Positions 21,441-33,499 of a stretch of 64,000 nt of DNA are shown here, piece after piece (the first letter of the stretch is position 1; each line of letters begins with the position of its first letter). The position numbers were made by a program, and so were the translations under genes. Below the pieces are notes generated by a model. It did no database searches and was not told where the DNA came from. It saw only the letters and a list, made by a program, of their open reading frames with translations. Source of the stretch: Cladorhizidae sp. MBARI D1340-BT2 (Eukaryota > Porifera > Demospongiae > Poecilosclerida > Cladorhizidae); contig JAQNBH010000010.1 in NCBI GenBank assembly GCA_028752905.1, forward strand, positions 11,154,993 through 11,218,992, written 5' to 3'.

Positions 21441-22266
21441 GGCTCCCCAGGCATCAGAACACAGATGGTCTGTCTCATCAGTCCTGGGTACAAGCCCAAT
21501 CTAAAGAAGAACAAGGGAGGGATAATCACGGGGAAACCTCTAGGATCCCCTGTGACTAACTGAGAAACTCTTGAGTAAAATATCACCTTGTTTAATTAGC
21601 ACTTGCATTGTGGCAACCACATACTGAATATGTTTATGTAGTTGAAACCCACTGGAAGGCCAAACTGCTGCTATGTTTATAAGGAGCAGTAGTAAGCCTG
21701 AAAGACAGCAGTTCATTAAAGTTATTTCAACCAGAGAACAGTAGACATACTTAGTACAGGGTGGCCTGACCATGTTGGGATGGGAGGAAGGGTATTGTCT
21801 TGGTGGCAGCACAGACACAGATATAACCGATTGGTCTCTGGCCCTCCAACAATTCATGTTCAAGGTCATACACAGGCCTGGTGCCAGGCATCAGAACGCA
21901 GATGGTCTGTCTCATCAGTCTCCTGGGTACAAGCCCAATCTAAAGAAGAACAAGGGAGGGATATCACGGGGCAACCACTAGGATCCCCTGTGACTAACTG
22001 AGAAACTCTTGAGTAAAATATCTCCTTGTTTAATTAGCACTTGTATTGTGGCAACCACATACTGAATATGTTTATGTAGTTGAAACCCACTGGAAGGCCA
22101 AACTGCTGCTCTGTTTATAAGGAGCAGTAGTAAGCTTGAAAGACAGCAGTTCATTAAAGTTATTTCAACCAGAGAACAGTAGACATATACTTAGTACAGG
22201 TGACCATGTTGGGATGGGAGGAAGGGTATTGTCTTGGTGGCAGCACAGACACAGATATAACCGACG
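21437..22266 (+). mobile_element. Gypsy remnant: two tandem RNase H end-LTR-leader units
   Basis: Two similar units of roughly 400-450 bp follow each other. Each holds the RNase H end (HQNADGLSHQS-like), a purine tract (AACAAGGGAGGGA), an LTR of about 275 bp (about 21,523-21,800 and 21,962-22,234), and a leader starting TGGTGGCAGCACAGAC (21,801 and 22,235). The second unit also includes SLALQQFMFKVIHRPGARHQ just before the shared end. The interior gag-pol is missing. LTR ends are approximate because no TG...CA boundary is clear. Confidence 0.7.
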
Positions 22267-22269
22267 TGA

Positions 22270-22640
22270 CAGCTGGCACCGGCTAAGCCATCACAGGTGC
22301 ATATTGAGCATAAAAATCTTGTGCAAGCTATATAAACAAGCGAGCTGGAATATTACTTTAAAGGATAAACTACTTTCTCTGGGCATCTTTCTAGTCAATG
22401 CCATCTTCATCTCTCCTACCACCATATGTTGTCTGGAATCATACCACCCATAGTTACAAAAAAAAAATTGTTTTCTTATTCTTTAATCTTTTTTTTCTCC
22501 TTTCCTTTTTCCCCTTTTTTCCTTCCTTTTTCTTCTTCTTCTTTACAACAAAAATATTATTATTATTATTATATTATTAACACTATTGTTGTTATTGTTG
22601 TTGTTGCTGCTGTTGCTGCTGTTGTTATTTTTTAAAAGAT
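22270..22640. repeat. Unassigned spacer, then pyrimidine and trinucleotide low-complexity tract
   Basis: From 22,270 to 22,440 nothing is recognisable. From about 22,450 to 22,640 the plus strand is T/C-rich, then TTA/GTT/GCT trinucleotide repeats. On the minus strand this lies just after the RT-REL-1 stop codon, so it may be that element's 3' tail or its microsatellite target. Confidence 0.6.
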
Positions 22641-22722
22641 AATGCCTGAGGTAATGCCTGTAAAAAAATACTTAACATTTTCCTCTTATTCATATAGTTT
22701 ATAGAACCCCCTCCCCTCAAGT

Positions 22723-24120
22723 TCAAATGTTCAAGTGATGACTAGGGAAATGGCTCTTCCCCAACCCTGATGGCAAAGATACCATTACTGAGGCTGCATT
22801 CCCATGCTGCACAGCCACAGAAATCCATTGAAGAAGATGTTGATGGGAGTTCTCTTCATAAGTCACTGACCTCAGGCGGCGTCCCAACTCCCTGAAGAAT
22901 GCCTTTGCTTGAGGCCCGAAGGATCCACAAGTCTCTACCGCCACAGGTACAAACTTGTATGCCGAGTCCAGGTGGGCATACTTCTCACCCTTCAAAATCT
23001 CTGCCTGGGCTGCCACTGCACCAGCCACAGTGACTGAAGCCAAAAGGTTGGATGGGGCAAAGGTGTCACTGCAGGTTGCATCCCATACCAAGCGTCTACC
23101 ACTTGACCATGGAATGATGGACATGCCATCAGGTCTCTTTCCATCGGACCAAAGCAGACCTGAGGGCTCCAGCCGGGAAGGGAAATTTGCACCAGTTAAT
23201 GACCGATGGATGATGTCATTTAAAGCACCATGGCGAGAAAGCCTTCCCTGACTGTGCCTGTAGCTCAACTCATGCGTGCCAAACTGGTTGACATCCGATT
23301 CACAGTAACTACAAGAGTGTGGCTGGCACAGGCGTGCTCCAAGATGTAGCCCAACTGCTATTCAAACTACTAGTACATCATCGCTCATTTGGAGACCTAG
23401 TGAGGAGATTGGCAGGGCATTAAGCCAGGCACCCAACTCACATGCAGACACTGCGAGGAGACGAGCTCTGGTTTTGGGGTCACTAGCATTCTGCAAAAGT
23501 GACTCTGCCCTTTCCAAAATACGAGGGATGTCCCATGACTTCTGCTGATGGGAAGCAGGCGGTGCTGGAGGAGGCAAGACAAAGTCATCATCCCAGAGTG
23601 GAAGGGCAACCTCAATGTCAGGGTACTGGACAGCACTAAACCGAGCGGGGAGGATATGGTGAATGAGATTGGATGATCCATCAGCAGAAGCGAAAAAGGC
23701 AGAGGGAGCAAGATGAACCGCACTCCTAATTCCAATTCCCCCATGGTTCACTGGAAGGGTGGCCTGTAGCCAAGAAGGGTCATTGTTCTGAAAATCTATA
23801 TTAGTGATATTGCTGAGGATCGACTTGAGAAGGTGGTCATAGGCTAGGAGATCACTGGAAGAGAAACAGGGAGCAGAGCAGAGAATGTGCATCATCTTAG
23901 GTGAGTGATGCAACAATGTGATAGCATCATGTGATTGCAAATGACAAAGTCTATCACCCATCAACTGCAGCAGCTCTGTCTTCTCACTTACATATGCATC
24001 CACTGATTGTAACCCTCCAATAGGAGAGCCCAAGAGATTGGCATTCTCTGGGTTAATGATGCTAACTCCAGGAAGAGCAATGAGGACGATCCCTCGAGAG
24101 GTAGGATCCTTACAGATCAA
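22723..24120 (-). pseudogene. RT-REL-1: reverse transcriptase thumb, zinc motif and restriction-like endonuclease
   Basis: One minus-strand frame runs from 24,120 to 22,723 with a single in-frame TGA at about 23,359-23,361, where Arg (CGA) is plausible. The first half resembles the post-catalytic part of a non-LTR-type RT (GSPIGG, then KMMHILCSAPCFSSSDLLAY and LPVNHGGIGIRSAVHLAPSA). Next is a C-C-H-type motif, CSYCESDVNQFGTHELSY, its last Cys replaced by Tyr, followed by SRHGALNDII. Then LEPSGLLWSDGKRPDG and RRLVWDAT give an RPD...D arrangement like the nuclease of R2-group elements. RT catalytic motifs upstream are absent: the frame runs into a microsatellite at 24,121. A 5'-truncated element. 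Confidence 0.7.
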
Positions 24121-24540
24121 TATTATTATTATTGTTTTTGTTGTTGTTGTTGTTGTTGTTGCTGCTGCTGCTGCTGCTGCTGTTGCTGTTGATTTTTTGA
24201 TTTTTTATTACTACTATTAAAACTACTATTATTACTACTATTATTACTACTATTATTATTACTATTATTATTACTATTATTACTACTATTATTACTACTA
24301 TTATTACTACTATTATTATTACTATTATTACTACTATTATTACTACTATTATTACTACTATTATTACTACTATTATTACTACTATTATTACTACTATTAT
24401 TACTACTATTATTACTACTATTATGACTACTATTATTACTACAATTATTACTACTATTATTACTACTATTATTACTACTATTATTATTACTACTATTATT
24501 ATTACTACTATTATTACTATTATTATTACTATTATTACAT
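24121..24540. repeat. Trinucleotide microsatellite (GTT/GCT then ATT/ACT)
   Basis: About 420 bases of GTT and GCT repeats merge into a long interspersed ATT and ACT array, with only a few interruptions. It abuts the truncated 5' end of RT-REL-1. Confidence 0.95.
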
Positions 24541-24559
24541 CTAGCCTACCTAGTATATT

Positions 24560-24970
24560 GTCATTTGTTGTGTGTGTGTGAAATTTGATTCTTTATAACT
24601 AGCATGTGTTACTTTGGTGTTAGTGAAATTAATATATTCTATAATTGATCTTTCTCTTAGAAGTACAAAAATATTATTACTATTATTATTATTACTATTA
24701 CTATTGTCGTGGATCCTGATCAAACCTAAAAATGCCGACATCAAAACAAAGCAAAAAATAAACCTAGACCGAAGATTGTCATTTTTTTGTGTGCGTAATT
24801 TGATTATTTATAACTAGGATGTGTTAATGAATTATGTATATTCTATAATTTTTTCTTTTCTTAGAAGAACAAATATATCATTATTGTTGTTGTTGTTGTT
24901 GTTGTTATTACTATTATTAGGTTGTTGTTGTTGTTATTATTATTGTTAATATTACTATCGTCGTATCCCT
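24560..24970. repeat. Two diverged tandem copies of a ~210-bp unit with microsatellite tails
   Basis: The units at about 24,562-24,710 and 24,775-24,960 share a TGTGTG start, an AATTTGATT block, TTATAACTA, ATATTCTATAATT and a TTTTCTTAGAAG block. Each then ends in ATT/GTT repeats. This may be a tandemly duplicated 3' end of a retroelement with a simple-repeat tail. Confidence 0.65.
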
Positions 24971-26210
24971 CAACTGAAGAAAAAGCCCTAACACAAGGCC
25001 GCAACAAGGACATAACTCACACCCGAACAAAACAAGCCAAGTTCGAAGGACTCCAAGAACTTCTAAAAAGCACCAACAAGCCAAGCTCGAGGGACACCAA
25101 GAACCTCCACAAAGCACAGAACACATGTTATATGACAGACCAACAAAGCACAGAAAACTTATCATGAGAGATTCACCCCCAAATGAAGAGAGGGCTAGTT
25201 TTCTCTTTTTTCCCCTGAGCTCTGAGTTTTTACCCCACAAAAAAAGTTTTTTCTCAGTTTCTCAGTTTTTTTCTTCTCTGCTGGTCCAACCAAAACCTGT
25301 GCCACCCACTCACTATCATCACTCACACCATCCACTCACTATATCATCACTCACACCACCCACTTACTGTATCGTCACACTAGCACCATCAACCATGAAC
25401 CAATCGTAAGTGCGAACACATGCTCACCAACCTTTATATTTATTCACCCACATGCACGGAGTCTCTCGTTCTTAAGTACTGACGAAGATACCCCACAAGT
25501 ATCGAAAGCTTTGTTGAACAAGAATTTATCTATCATATCAAAACTCAACCAGAAATATTTGAGGGTAGCTACTGATAAGTCTACGATGTACAACCACAAC
25601 CCAGCACTCAATAGCCTCTCCCTGAGGAGCCACAGGATCTCGAGAGGAGAGGGGCTCCAACCCAGAACTGGTGAGAGGTAGGACTCTCCCTCACGAGCGG
25701 CCCCTCCCATTGCTCCACATCCATAACACCATCACTATCGCTCGCCAGAAGGTAGAACAGGATAGTCTTCTGCGTGGCCTCGAGCAACCCTCCAAACAAT
25801 GAGTTGCCACACGCACTCAGTAATAATAATTACAGTGCAGGCAGCTTCTCCCTCCCAGAAGGGTACTCAACTCCTAAACATTATCCTAATGCTATGGACA
25901 GCTTCCTCAAACAGAGACCGACTTTCAGCTCGAATCCATACACATTCCCATGCTGGAAGATTGGTCCACAGACCAAATCCCACACCATGGTCCTGCCAGC
26001 GGAATGTCCCTCTGACTACAGACCAAAGCCCCCAGCCCAACCCCAATGAGCTGGTATCCATCAACCCCAATGATCTGACTTTTAACCCCAGTGATCTGAC
26101 TTTGGACCCAAGTCCCCAGCCAAATCAGCTGGAATACATCAACTAGTCCCCGGAACAAATCCGAGACCATGGCCCTGCTGGGAGAATAACAAAGCTATCC
26201 TTTTACCTAT
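24971..26210. other. Unassigned, low-complexity short open frames
   Basis: Short open frames on both strands do not resemble proteins I know. Around 25,480-25,520 there is a GACGAAGATACCCCACAAGT context followed by TATCGAAAGC. Similar stretches often lie near the 3' ends of retroelements, but I cannot assign it. Tandem hints (CTCACTATATCATCACTCAC) occur near 25,310-25,370. Confidence 0.3.
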
Positions 26211-26369
26211 TATATTAATTGGTAATGGTTTGGTTTACATGAGTGCACTTGCTTCCTTTCCCACCTTTTGCTACCATTTAAAAATGTTTCTGTACGTTAT
26301 ATGAGTAGGAAGTATGAGCAAGTCATCTGCCTTAAAACTGGCTCACGCATAATGGAATTGGTAGTCGAG

Positions 26370-26545
26370 TGAAAAAACTTGTGGTTACCATATTATAACT
26401 CCATAGATTCTGCACACTTTGGTGTGGACTTGATATATGATAGGACTCTCTGTGTGCTCTCTTTTGATAATAAACCATTTCCCATAGGTCTACCTATACC
26501 CAAGTTACTGGAGTTAAAGTGGAGGTGCCTCAAAACCTGAGTACC
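26370..26545. repeat. Dispersed repeat, copy 1 (partner at 30,700-30,880)
   Basis: It shares a TGTGGTTAC start, a TAGATTCTGCA block, GGACTTGATAT, GTGCTCTCTTTTGATA and CAAGTTACT with 30,700-30,880 in direct orientation. Non-coding and unclassified. Confidence 0.7.
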
Positions 26546-26739
26546 TGGTTTGATAACAAGTCTGAGTCCAGTTTGTCAAGTGCTAGACAGCTAAAATTAG
26601 CACCACTGGCTAGAGAAAGAAGCCCTACAGCATACAACGAGTTGTTTCATTAGGCACTAAAACTTAAGTACGTGGTCAAGCGCCTTGGTTGATAATCAAT
26701 TTCCTTACAATTTTATTTTCCAACTGAGGTTAATTCTCT

Positions 26740-28640
26740 ACACAGGTATATTGGATCTGCTATGCTAGCTGAGGCTAATAATACTTCACCAGGTGATATA
26801 TACTGTGTTAACTATCATTACCAAACACTTTAATAAAACGATTAAGGGAATGCGTTTGAAATTGTAATTAATGGATCAGATTAGCAAGACACATGTTGTG
26901 TGTAGTGTGTGTGTGTGTGTGTGTGCATGTGCATGCGCTGCATGTGTTTCTGTGTGTGGAAGGCAGATTATTAGTGTTTACAAGTTAGTTTTTCACAGAA
27001 GGAATGTAATTAATGGGGTCTGATGTAAACTTTTCTCCCACTAATCTGACTCTATTGCCCCTTAATTCAGCCCCACTTACTTCCTAAATATTCATTTAGT
27101 ACCAAGAAATGTTGGCGTATTAAGTTGGGGTACAGATGGTTTCTAAACTGTGACAGGCCAGCCATGTAATGTGTTACTAAATACTAAGAACATCATACAC
27201 ATACGTGTGTGTGTGTGTGAGTGTATGTATATACAGCAGTGATATTAGTGGTTTTATAATTTCTCTCAACGGTTTCCCACAGTGCAATGATTTTTAAAGT
27301 TTTGATTTTAAGCAAGTAAGGTTAGGATGCGACAAAAAAAAATGCCAAGATTGTCTTTGATGCTGAAAAAATGATGACCCTATTTCACGAAACTAAACGT
27401 AGCTGCATTCCTTATACAGCTGTAATTTCCTCATGGTTATAAAACACTAAGCTCCATATATTGAACGTCCCGAGTTTGAGTAACCCATTACTTCTGACCT
27501 AACCCTATTTAGAAACCACCCCCCCCAATTTCATATACATTATTTGCCGGAGTACAGGTGACAGTGGCAGCTCCAAATGCCCCTCCCCAAATCAGGGGTG
27601 CAACTTACACATTGAATGTGTCCACTCCTACTGGAATAAAAGTGGCAGTGGCTAAACTGAATGACTGGTTTATTATGTGTTACAAGTGCAGCATGTGACC
27701 TAGTACTGTAGCTTGATGCAATGCTCTTAGTTTTATGTTCTCTGTGTGTGAACTGTCTGGAACTAAGTGCATTAGTCACACTGCATATTATAAATTCAAC
27801 CACCATGTATACTACTACCTCATGGTCCACCCAGAAATGACCCTGAGCCACCCTAGGCCATCCAGTGGGTGTCACACCCCATCATCATGGACGTCTGCAT
27901 AAATCACTATGCAAACCAGTTGTAAGCCACACTGCTAGTGGTCCACCCAGAGACCACCTCAGGACCACCCATATAGCACCCAGTGGAGGCCAACTCTTTG
28001 ATGCCCATAGGAGCTCCAGTATATGTCCATCTGAAAACAGGCACATGAGCTGCATATCCCTCTCCCACATAGACTGCCCACATGCTCTCTTTCTCCAGTC
28101 AGACCTACCACCAAGTGGGTCCCTCGTCTTAGTCGTGCCTGCCCTACTCATGGCACAGCCTCACGTTGACAATGTCAATTTGATTATTGAGAAGGTGATT
28201 TTAATATATACATATATATATATATATATAGTAACAATAGAAAAGTACTGGGATAGCTAGTCCTACTACAGTTTCATACTAATGCAATCATCAGACAGAA
28301 TGAGCAACACAGTACTTTTATATTATTACTATTCAATAGCTCTGCTTTAACACAGCATTGAGCACTATTTGTAGCCTTCACCAGCAAACTACCTTCTAAG
28401 TATATATATATATATATAATGTGCGTCATACATAAGTGCGTACATTGTTTTGTTGAAGTCTGTGGTGTTATCTACTTAAAGGACAGAATATGGATCCCTT
28501 GTATTTAGAGCATATGAACATGTGGCGACGCCCTCAAATCTTCCTTTATTAGAACGCTAGTGCTAAGTGCACCTATAGGATTGGCAAGACTAGTTTCTTC
28601 TTGAAATATTATATAGAGACATGACTAGTGACAACAAAAA
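26740..28640 (+). repeat. Long dispersed repeat, copy 1 (partner 61,150-64,000)
   Basis: Several blocks match the second copy in the same order and orientation: the ACACAGGTAT...CTATGCTAGCT block; AAGCAAGTAAGGTT with the poly-A stretch and CCAAGATTGT; CAATTTCATATACATTA after a C run; the CCACCCAGAGACCACC region near 27,950; and the CATATGAACATGTGGCGAC block near 28,510. Open frames inside are short and unlike known proteins. Probably an unidentified transposon. GT microsatellites lie at about 26,900-26,930 and 27,200-27,220, and a TA run at about 28,206-28,230. Confidence 0.7.
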
Positions 28641-30699
28641 CATGCACCATTCATGTGATGATGAGAAGGAAATTTTCACATGCATGTTGGGAAGGAAGCT
28701 ATATGAATATGGGTATTGATTACAGGATGACGCACGTACTCATGAAAAACATGACTCTACAGTATGTATATGTGTTTGTGTGTAGAGATATAGCTAGTTG
28801 TGTGTGTGCTTATGTCTGTGTGTGTGTGTGTCCATCTCTCACCCTCTCTCTCTTGGAATCAAAATATTGAAATATAACCCTGTGCCAAGCTTGACAACAC
28901 TTGGTTCTCTCTGTGCGGACATATATACCTCTTCTGTAGAGTTTACAAAACTCTCAATGCACTAAGTTTGATCCAATGAATAGAGGCCAGTCTTGAAACA
29001 GATTTTGTAGGACCATCTCTACCAGGAAGATCATGTGGAATGTTCAGATGCTGGAGATGATAAAAGTGAATGATAGTTTCCTTCGGTCCCCTGAGGAGAA
29101 CTTGTCTCAACTAATGCAGTGAACAGTCAGCAAGCATCGCAATTTTCAATGTTTGGAGATCTCCCAAGAGTTCACATAATTATGTAGGAGAGTTCATCTC
29201 AATTATTTCCAAATGCAGTCAGCAAGCGTCACAATATTAGATAAATTAATTCCTTCCAGACAAGGTTAGAGTTCAATTGCTATCATTATGAGAAGAATCA
29301 GCTCTGGTATCATCATTACATCCTTCTCTGAAGTATCAGCTACCTTAATTATTGATGTTTTAAGTAACTTATATGCTTCTTCAGTGAAATGTCAGACCCT
29401 ATGGTTACTGCTGATGATATGAATTTGATGCGAATGCAAAGACTTCCTCCAGCCTCCAACCCCCAACCAACAGTAGTCATATCTCTAAAACTCACTTGGC
29501 AGCTTTTTAATCGCCTAAACTCTGGTTTTAGTAGTTCTTAGCTCCAAAACAGAACCAGTATATCTTGAATCCTATGCTAAGGAAGAGAGATAACCATCTT
29601 TAGGGATTTGGCATGGCAAAGTTCAGGTCATGACCATAACTTCACATATTTCAGTATGCTCCTACAACAGACAATATATGTTTGATGGGAAAAAAGAACA
29701 TAGGTACAATGTGCATGTCATGAGGCATGCTTATCTACAACAGCTCAATTTTAATTTTACTAGACCAATGCACTGGATAGTGATGGTGTGTAGGATACCT
29801 AGGTCCAACTTCATTAGAAGATTTTTTAGATTTCTGGACCTTCTTACGTTTGTATGTCTAGGCCTTGAGGTGGTAAATGATTGAAATACAGTTATGTTGT
29901 GTTGGGTTTGTTTATTTAGCCGCATGTGTGCCACGACTAATCATGAGAGATTGCGCTAAACAGCAAAGTTATGCTTTCAAGGTGTGCTGTCACTGTAGGA
30001 GGAGCCACAAAAGCTGTATTTCAGGACCCCCATGGCTTTCATATTCCAGGGACGACATACAGGAAATTCTCCACCCCCACTCTCCCCACATTACACACAC
30101 TTATGTTCAATACTAAGGTCATTAACTTCAACTAGGAGTAGGGTTGGTAATGGATGATTATTGTAGTGGATAAGGTTAGAGGGCTGGGGTCAGGGCAGTG
30201 GTGAATATAGTTATAGCATGTTGTATCTAGGTTTAAGCCAGGGTAATGGCTACTGCATGTATTGCCAATGGTGTGCCAGGGTTAGGGCCAGAGCAACGGG
30301 TGACATTAGTAACAGAATGAAGTATCACGCATTGATAAGAGGTGGTATACATATTCTAACATGACTGATAACTTTTAACAAGGGGAGCCACCATACTGCA
30401 TAGTTAATAGTAGTCCTAATTTCTAGCATTATGGTCTTGATATATAATTAAATGATAAGGTGATGGTGTGTCTTGCACACTTCTGATTTTACTTTCCTTG
30501 TTCTGTTATTATACTGTTCAACTCACAAATAATAGTCCCCCACATCCTGCATGTGGTCTGGGATGATAATTCCTTAGGCCACCAATCACGGTCTCTCAAT
30601 CATAAGCTGAATGGAAGCCTCCTAACCATGGCCTTCAGGCTGAGGTTTGTTTTGGTAAGGCGAGACAGTTGAGTTTTTTAAACTTTTTAAAATTTTACT
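28641..30699. other. Unassigned AT-rich DNA
   Basis: I see no gene, LTR, TIR or RNA gene. A GT-rich run occurs near 28,790-28,830. A short imperfect repetition of AGGGTTAGGGC-like words lies near 30,130-30,300. Confidence 0.35.
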
Positions 30700-30880
30700 T
30701 GTGGTTACAACTTTAGAGCTCTGTAGATTCTGCAAACTTCATGGTATGGACTTGATATAGAGCTGAAAAGATAGGTCTCTCTGAGTGCTCTCTTTTGATA
30801 CTAAAATATGTTTCATAGGATAAATATAGGCAAGTTACTAGACCCTAAATTGGAGGGATCTCAAAAACCTGCATCCCAAA
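30700..30880. repeat. Dispersed repeat, copy 2 (partner at 26,370-26,545)
   Basis: Direct-orientation match to 26,370-26,545 with several substitutions and a few indels. Confidence 0.7.
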
Positions 30881-30929
30881 GTCCCCACTCTTGCTGTCTT
30901 TTTGTTGGTGGCCTTAAAGGGAGTCTCTG

Positions 30930-31800
30930 CCTCATTTGCTATCTTCACGGGTACTTGCAATTTTGTCTAGAATTGTCTGGATGAAGGATACCATGCCCTT
31001 GTTGGTGATGGTATCTCCCTCCCATTTCGCCTTCAGTACATCCAGGAGTCACTTCACTCATCGACCATACACAAACTTGAAGGAGGATAACTGTGTGGCT
31101 TCTTATTGCACTGCCCTGTGCACAAACAACAGATAGGGGAGTGCGCTCTCCCCCCACTACTGGTTGAACTTGGTCAATAGCATGGCCTTCAATATGCCAA
31201 TGAACAACTCCACCATAACCATCAGTTTGAAGTTGTTAGCGGGAGGAAATGATGGGGAAGATTCTTAGGATGCTGGGAAGTTCAGTCAATATCTTTACTA
31301 TGAAATTCGACCCACTATCTGTCAGGATTTCTTTCGAGATCCTGACATGCAAAGTGTTAACTAGCAATCTTCATCAGGTATATTGTCATCCAGGTATTTT
31401 GTGCCACAGTCACAGTCAGTCAGGACATAGCAGTAGCCTTCTCTCAACCTCTGGAGAAGTCCTACAATATCCGTGACAATCCTGTTGAAAGGCAGGTAGC
31501 TCACAGGCAGGTGCACCAAGGTGCTTTGATCTTCTTGTAGCCAGCTGTGCTTTAGCTAGCTGGGATCTTCTGCACAGGTCTGTAATGTCTCCATGTACTG
31601 CCTGTAGTTAGTCTGCACGATACTGTAAGTGGTCTTCTTTCTCTCCATGTGTCCTGCAAGTACAATGGAGTCGGCCAGCCTCAGTACTGTCATCCTCTAT
31701 TGTTGCAGGGGGATTAGTTGCATCACCAATTCATCGTGGCTGTCAGGATACCACTTGCATTGTAGCACACCTTGTTCTTGAGTAAACAAACTGCCTTACT
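30930..31800 (-). pseudogene. Gypsy integrase relic
   Basis: The minus-strand reading goes from an N-terminal linker near 31,740 through a zinc-binding-like part (LADSIVLAGHMERKKT). It continues to NRIVTDIVGLLQRLREGYCY (first Asp region, about 31,425-31,485) and RISKEILTDSGSNFIVKIL (second Asp, about 31,300-31,355). It ends with LPYLLFVHRAV and a SSFKFVYGR-like end near 31,070-31,140. Many stops and frame changes. An old copy with no visible LTRs. Confidence 0.65.
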
Positions 31801-32339
31801 CATCTGCTGACTCCCAGACTGTTGCCAGTGAGTTGCCTGAGTCTCAGCTATATCATCCAGTCATTTGTCAAGATGTTAGGTTGGCATGCCGATGGAGGAA
31901 AACTTCTCTCTGTTATGAAGTTTCTGGCTCCTCAACATTTTGTTACTCATCCAGAGCATCTCAAACATGTCAACCTCAAATCAATAAAAGGTATCTCATC
32001 ATCCTCTTTGGATTGCTGCTGCATTCTGTTGAGGTGGAGTTGCTCTCTCCACTGTGTTGGCCATGGCCAGGGTGGCATGTCCCTATCCTTCCTCTATTCC
32101 ACATGTCTCCATAGCTTTTAGTCAGTGGGATTCAGGAGATTTTTCAAGGCTACAGTTCTAGCTGTGTCATCTGAGCTGTGCATAAGACATTGAGGCAGTA
32201 TGCCCAGGAAAGTCTTCTAGTCGATGACGTCCGAGACCACAGCCGACAGGGTGGCACTTCCTTCTTGATGTTGATAGTGGCAGTGGCTAAGGGGGTAACT
32301 TGAAACTGGCCACACTACTTTCGCTAAACTCTCCATCAC
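31801..32339. other. Possible further Gypsy remnants, unassigned
   Basis: A roughly 300-base open frame on the plus strand (31,822-32,121) has no recognisable motif. The minus strand may hold the linker or protease upstream of the integrase relic, but I cannot support individual domains. Confidence 0.25.
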
Positions 32340-32545
32340 AAGTGCAACAAGTCACTTCTATTTTCAGAGGGTTCTAAGACTATGGAATGATGCCATCCCT
32401 CAAATACACTTACCATTTTATACCTTGAAATAAATTAAAGAGGTAAAGGAATTTCTGTAGTCAATAATTTCATTGAATAAATAATCCTTGTACCTGTCAC
32501 TTTGTTTCCTTGTAATAGGTGCTATATACCTTTACCTCACCTAAT
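32340..32545 (+). pseudogene. C-terminal end of a LINE-type reverse transcriptase ORF
   Basis: The plus strand reads SHFYFQRVLRLWNDAIPQ, a common ending for LINE RT ORFs (an F...R..R.LWN..P motif). A short run then leads to NPCTCHFVSL, like the cysteine/histidine tail of such ORFs. The rest of the element is absent. Only the motif order supports this. Confidence 0.45.
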
Positions 32546-33499
32546 TTCTGGCTATTACTACATGCCAGATAGTCCATCAGAGTGAATGTTACAGATTCAG
32601 CACTCTCACTCTTACTTTTAACTTACTCTTGTCATAATGTTCTATTAAGTCGCAAATAAATTTAAAATGAACTTCTACTTGTCCCGATGTTTCGACTAGA
32701 TGTTCCAAGAATAAAGAAATGCTAAAACTCTTGTCAGAATGCTACATTTAGGAACTCACAGTGGACATAAAGAAATTCCAATGACCTCAATATAATCAAC
32801 TTGAAATTTACTCTCTCTCTCCATGTTTCTACTAAAAATCTCAAAATAATATGCATTGTTGCATCATATGTTGTCATGTCATAAGTAAGTATGCACCCTC
32901 ATTGTTAGGACTAGGGACAGTGATAGGTAGGCAATGGCTAAAGTTAGGGCTAGGGCTAGGGCTACAGATAGAGACAGAGCTAGCCTAGCCCTGGTCACAA
33001 ATGCAAGACTTGGCAAAGTTTTACCGAGCACACTATGCATGTTTCATGATAGTGAAGGTATTCATCTCCTTTTCTCACCCTACTAGTCAATCAGATAGCA
33101 ATATGCAATCTCTATATGGGCTTGTCCAGCTAAACATGTTTTGTTAGGTTCTTACAAAGCTAAAGAGTGGTTTCTGTTACCAGCTCCAAAAATACTATGC
33201 CTGCACTATCTATCACAATTATTTCATAGCTCATGTCGAGGAACTTTCAATTAATACTACAGGAATATAACGGTCTGTCAAGTCTTGGCCATGCAAAATG
33301 ATAGGTTGGATTGGGATTGGCATGCTATTTGTGGATATCCTTGTCATTATTGTTATTGTTATGCAAAACATATAATATCAACATTTACAACATAGGAAAT
33401 TTAATTCCGTCTATAATCGCTCTTTCCACAAAATTCCTTAGCAATGTACATTAAATCTAAAGTGTTTGTTTGTTATTTATGTACATGCAGTATCATCGG
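32546..33499. other. Unassigned AT-rich DNA
   Basis: No gene or repeat family recognised. A short run of GGGCTA words near 32,938-32,962 is telomere-like only by chance composition. Confidence 0.3.

Noticed and set aside
22398..22635. Plus-strand open frames rich in Phe, Ser, Tyr and Val
   Set aside because: Produced by the pyrimidine and TTA/GTT low-complexity tract.
25774..26146. Proline- and asparagine-rich plus-strand frames
   Set aside because: Overlapping frames in two registers of low-complexity sequence. No start context, splice signal or homologous motif that I can support.
27865..28260. 131-codon plus-strand frame and its partner at 63,408-63,674
   Set aside because: Both lie in the same dispersed repeat, but their frames are on different strands and neither shows a conserved motif. 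Treated as chance open frames.
32938..32962. GGGCTA repeats resembling telomere sequence
   Set aside because: Only about three degenerate units inside ordinary sequence. Not a telomere or a credible interstitial telomeric array.
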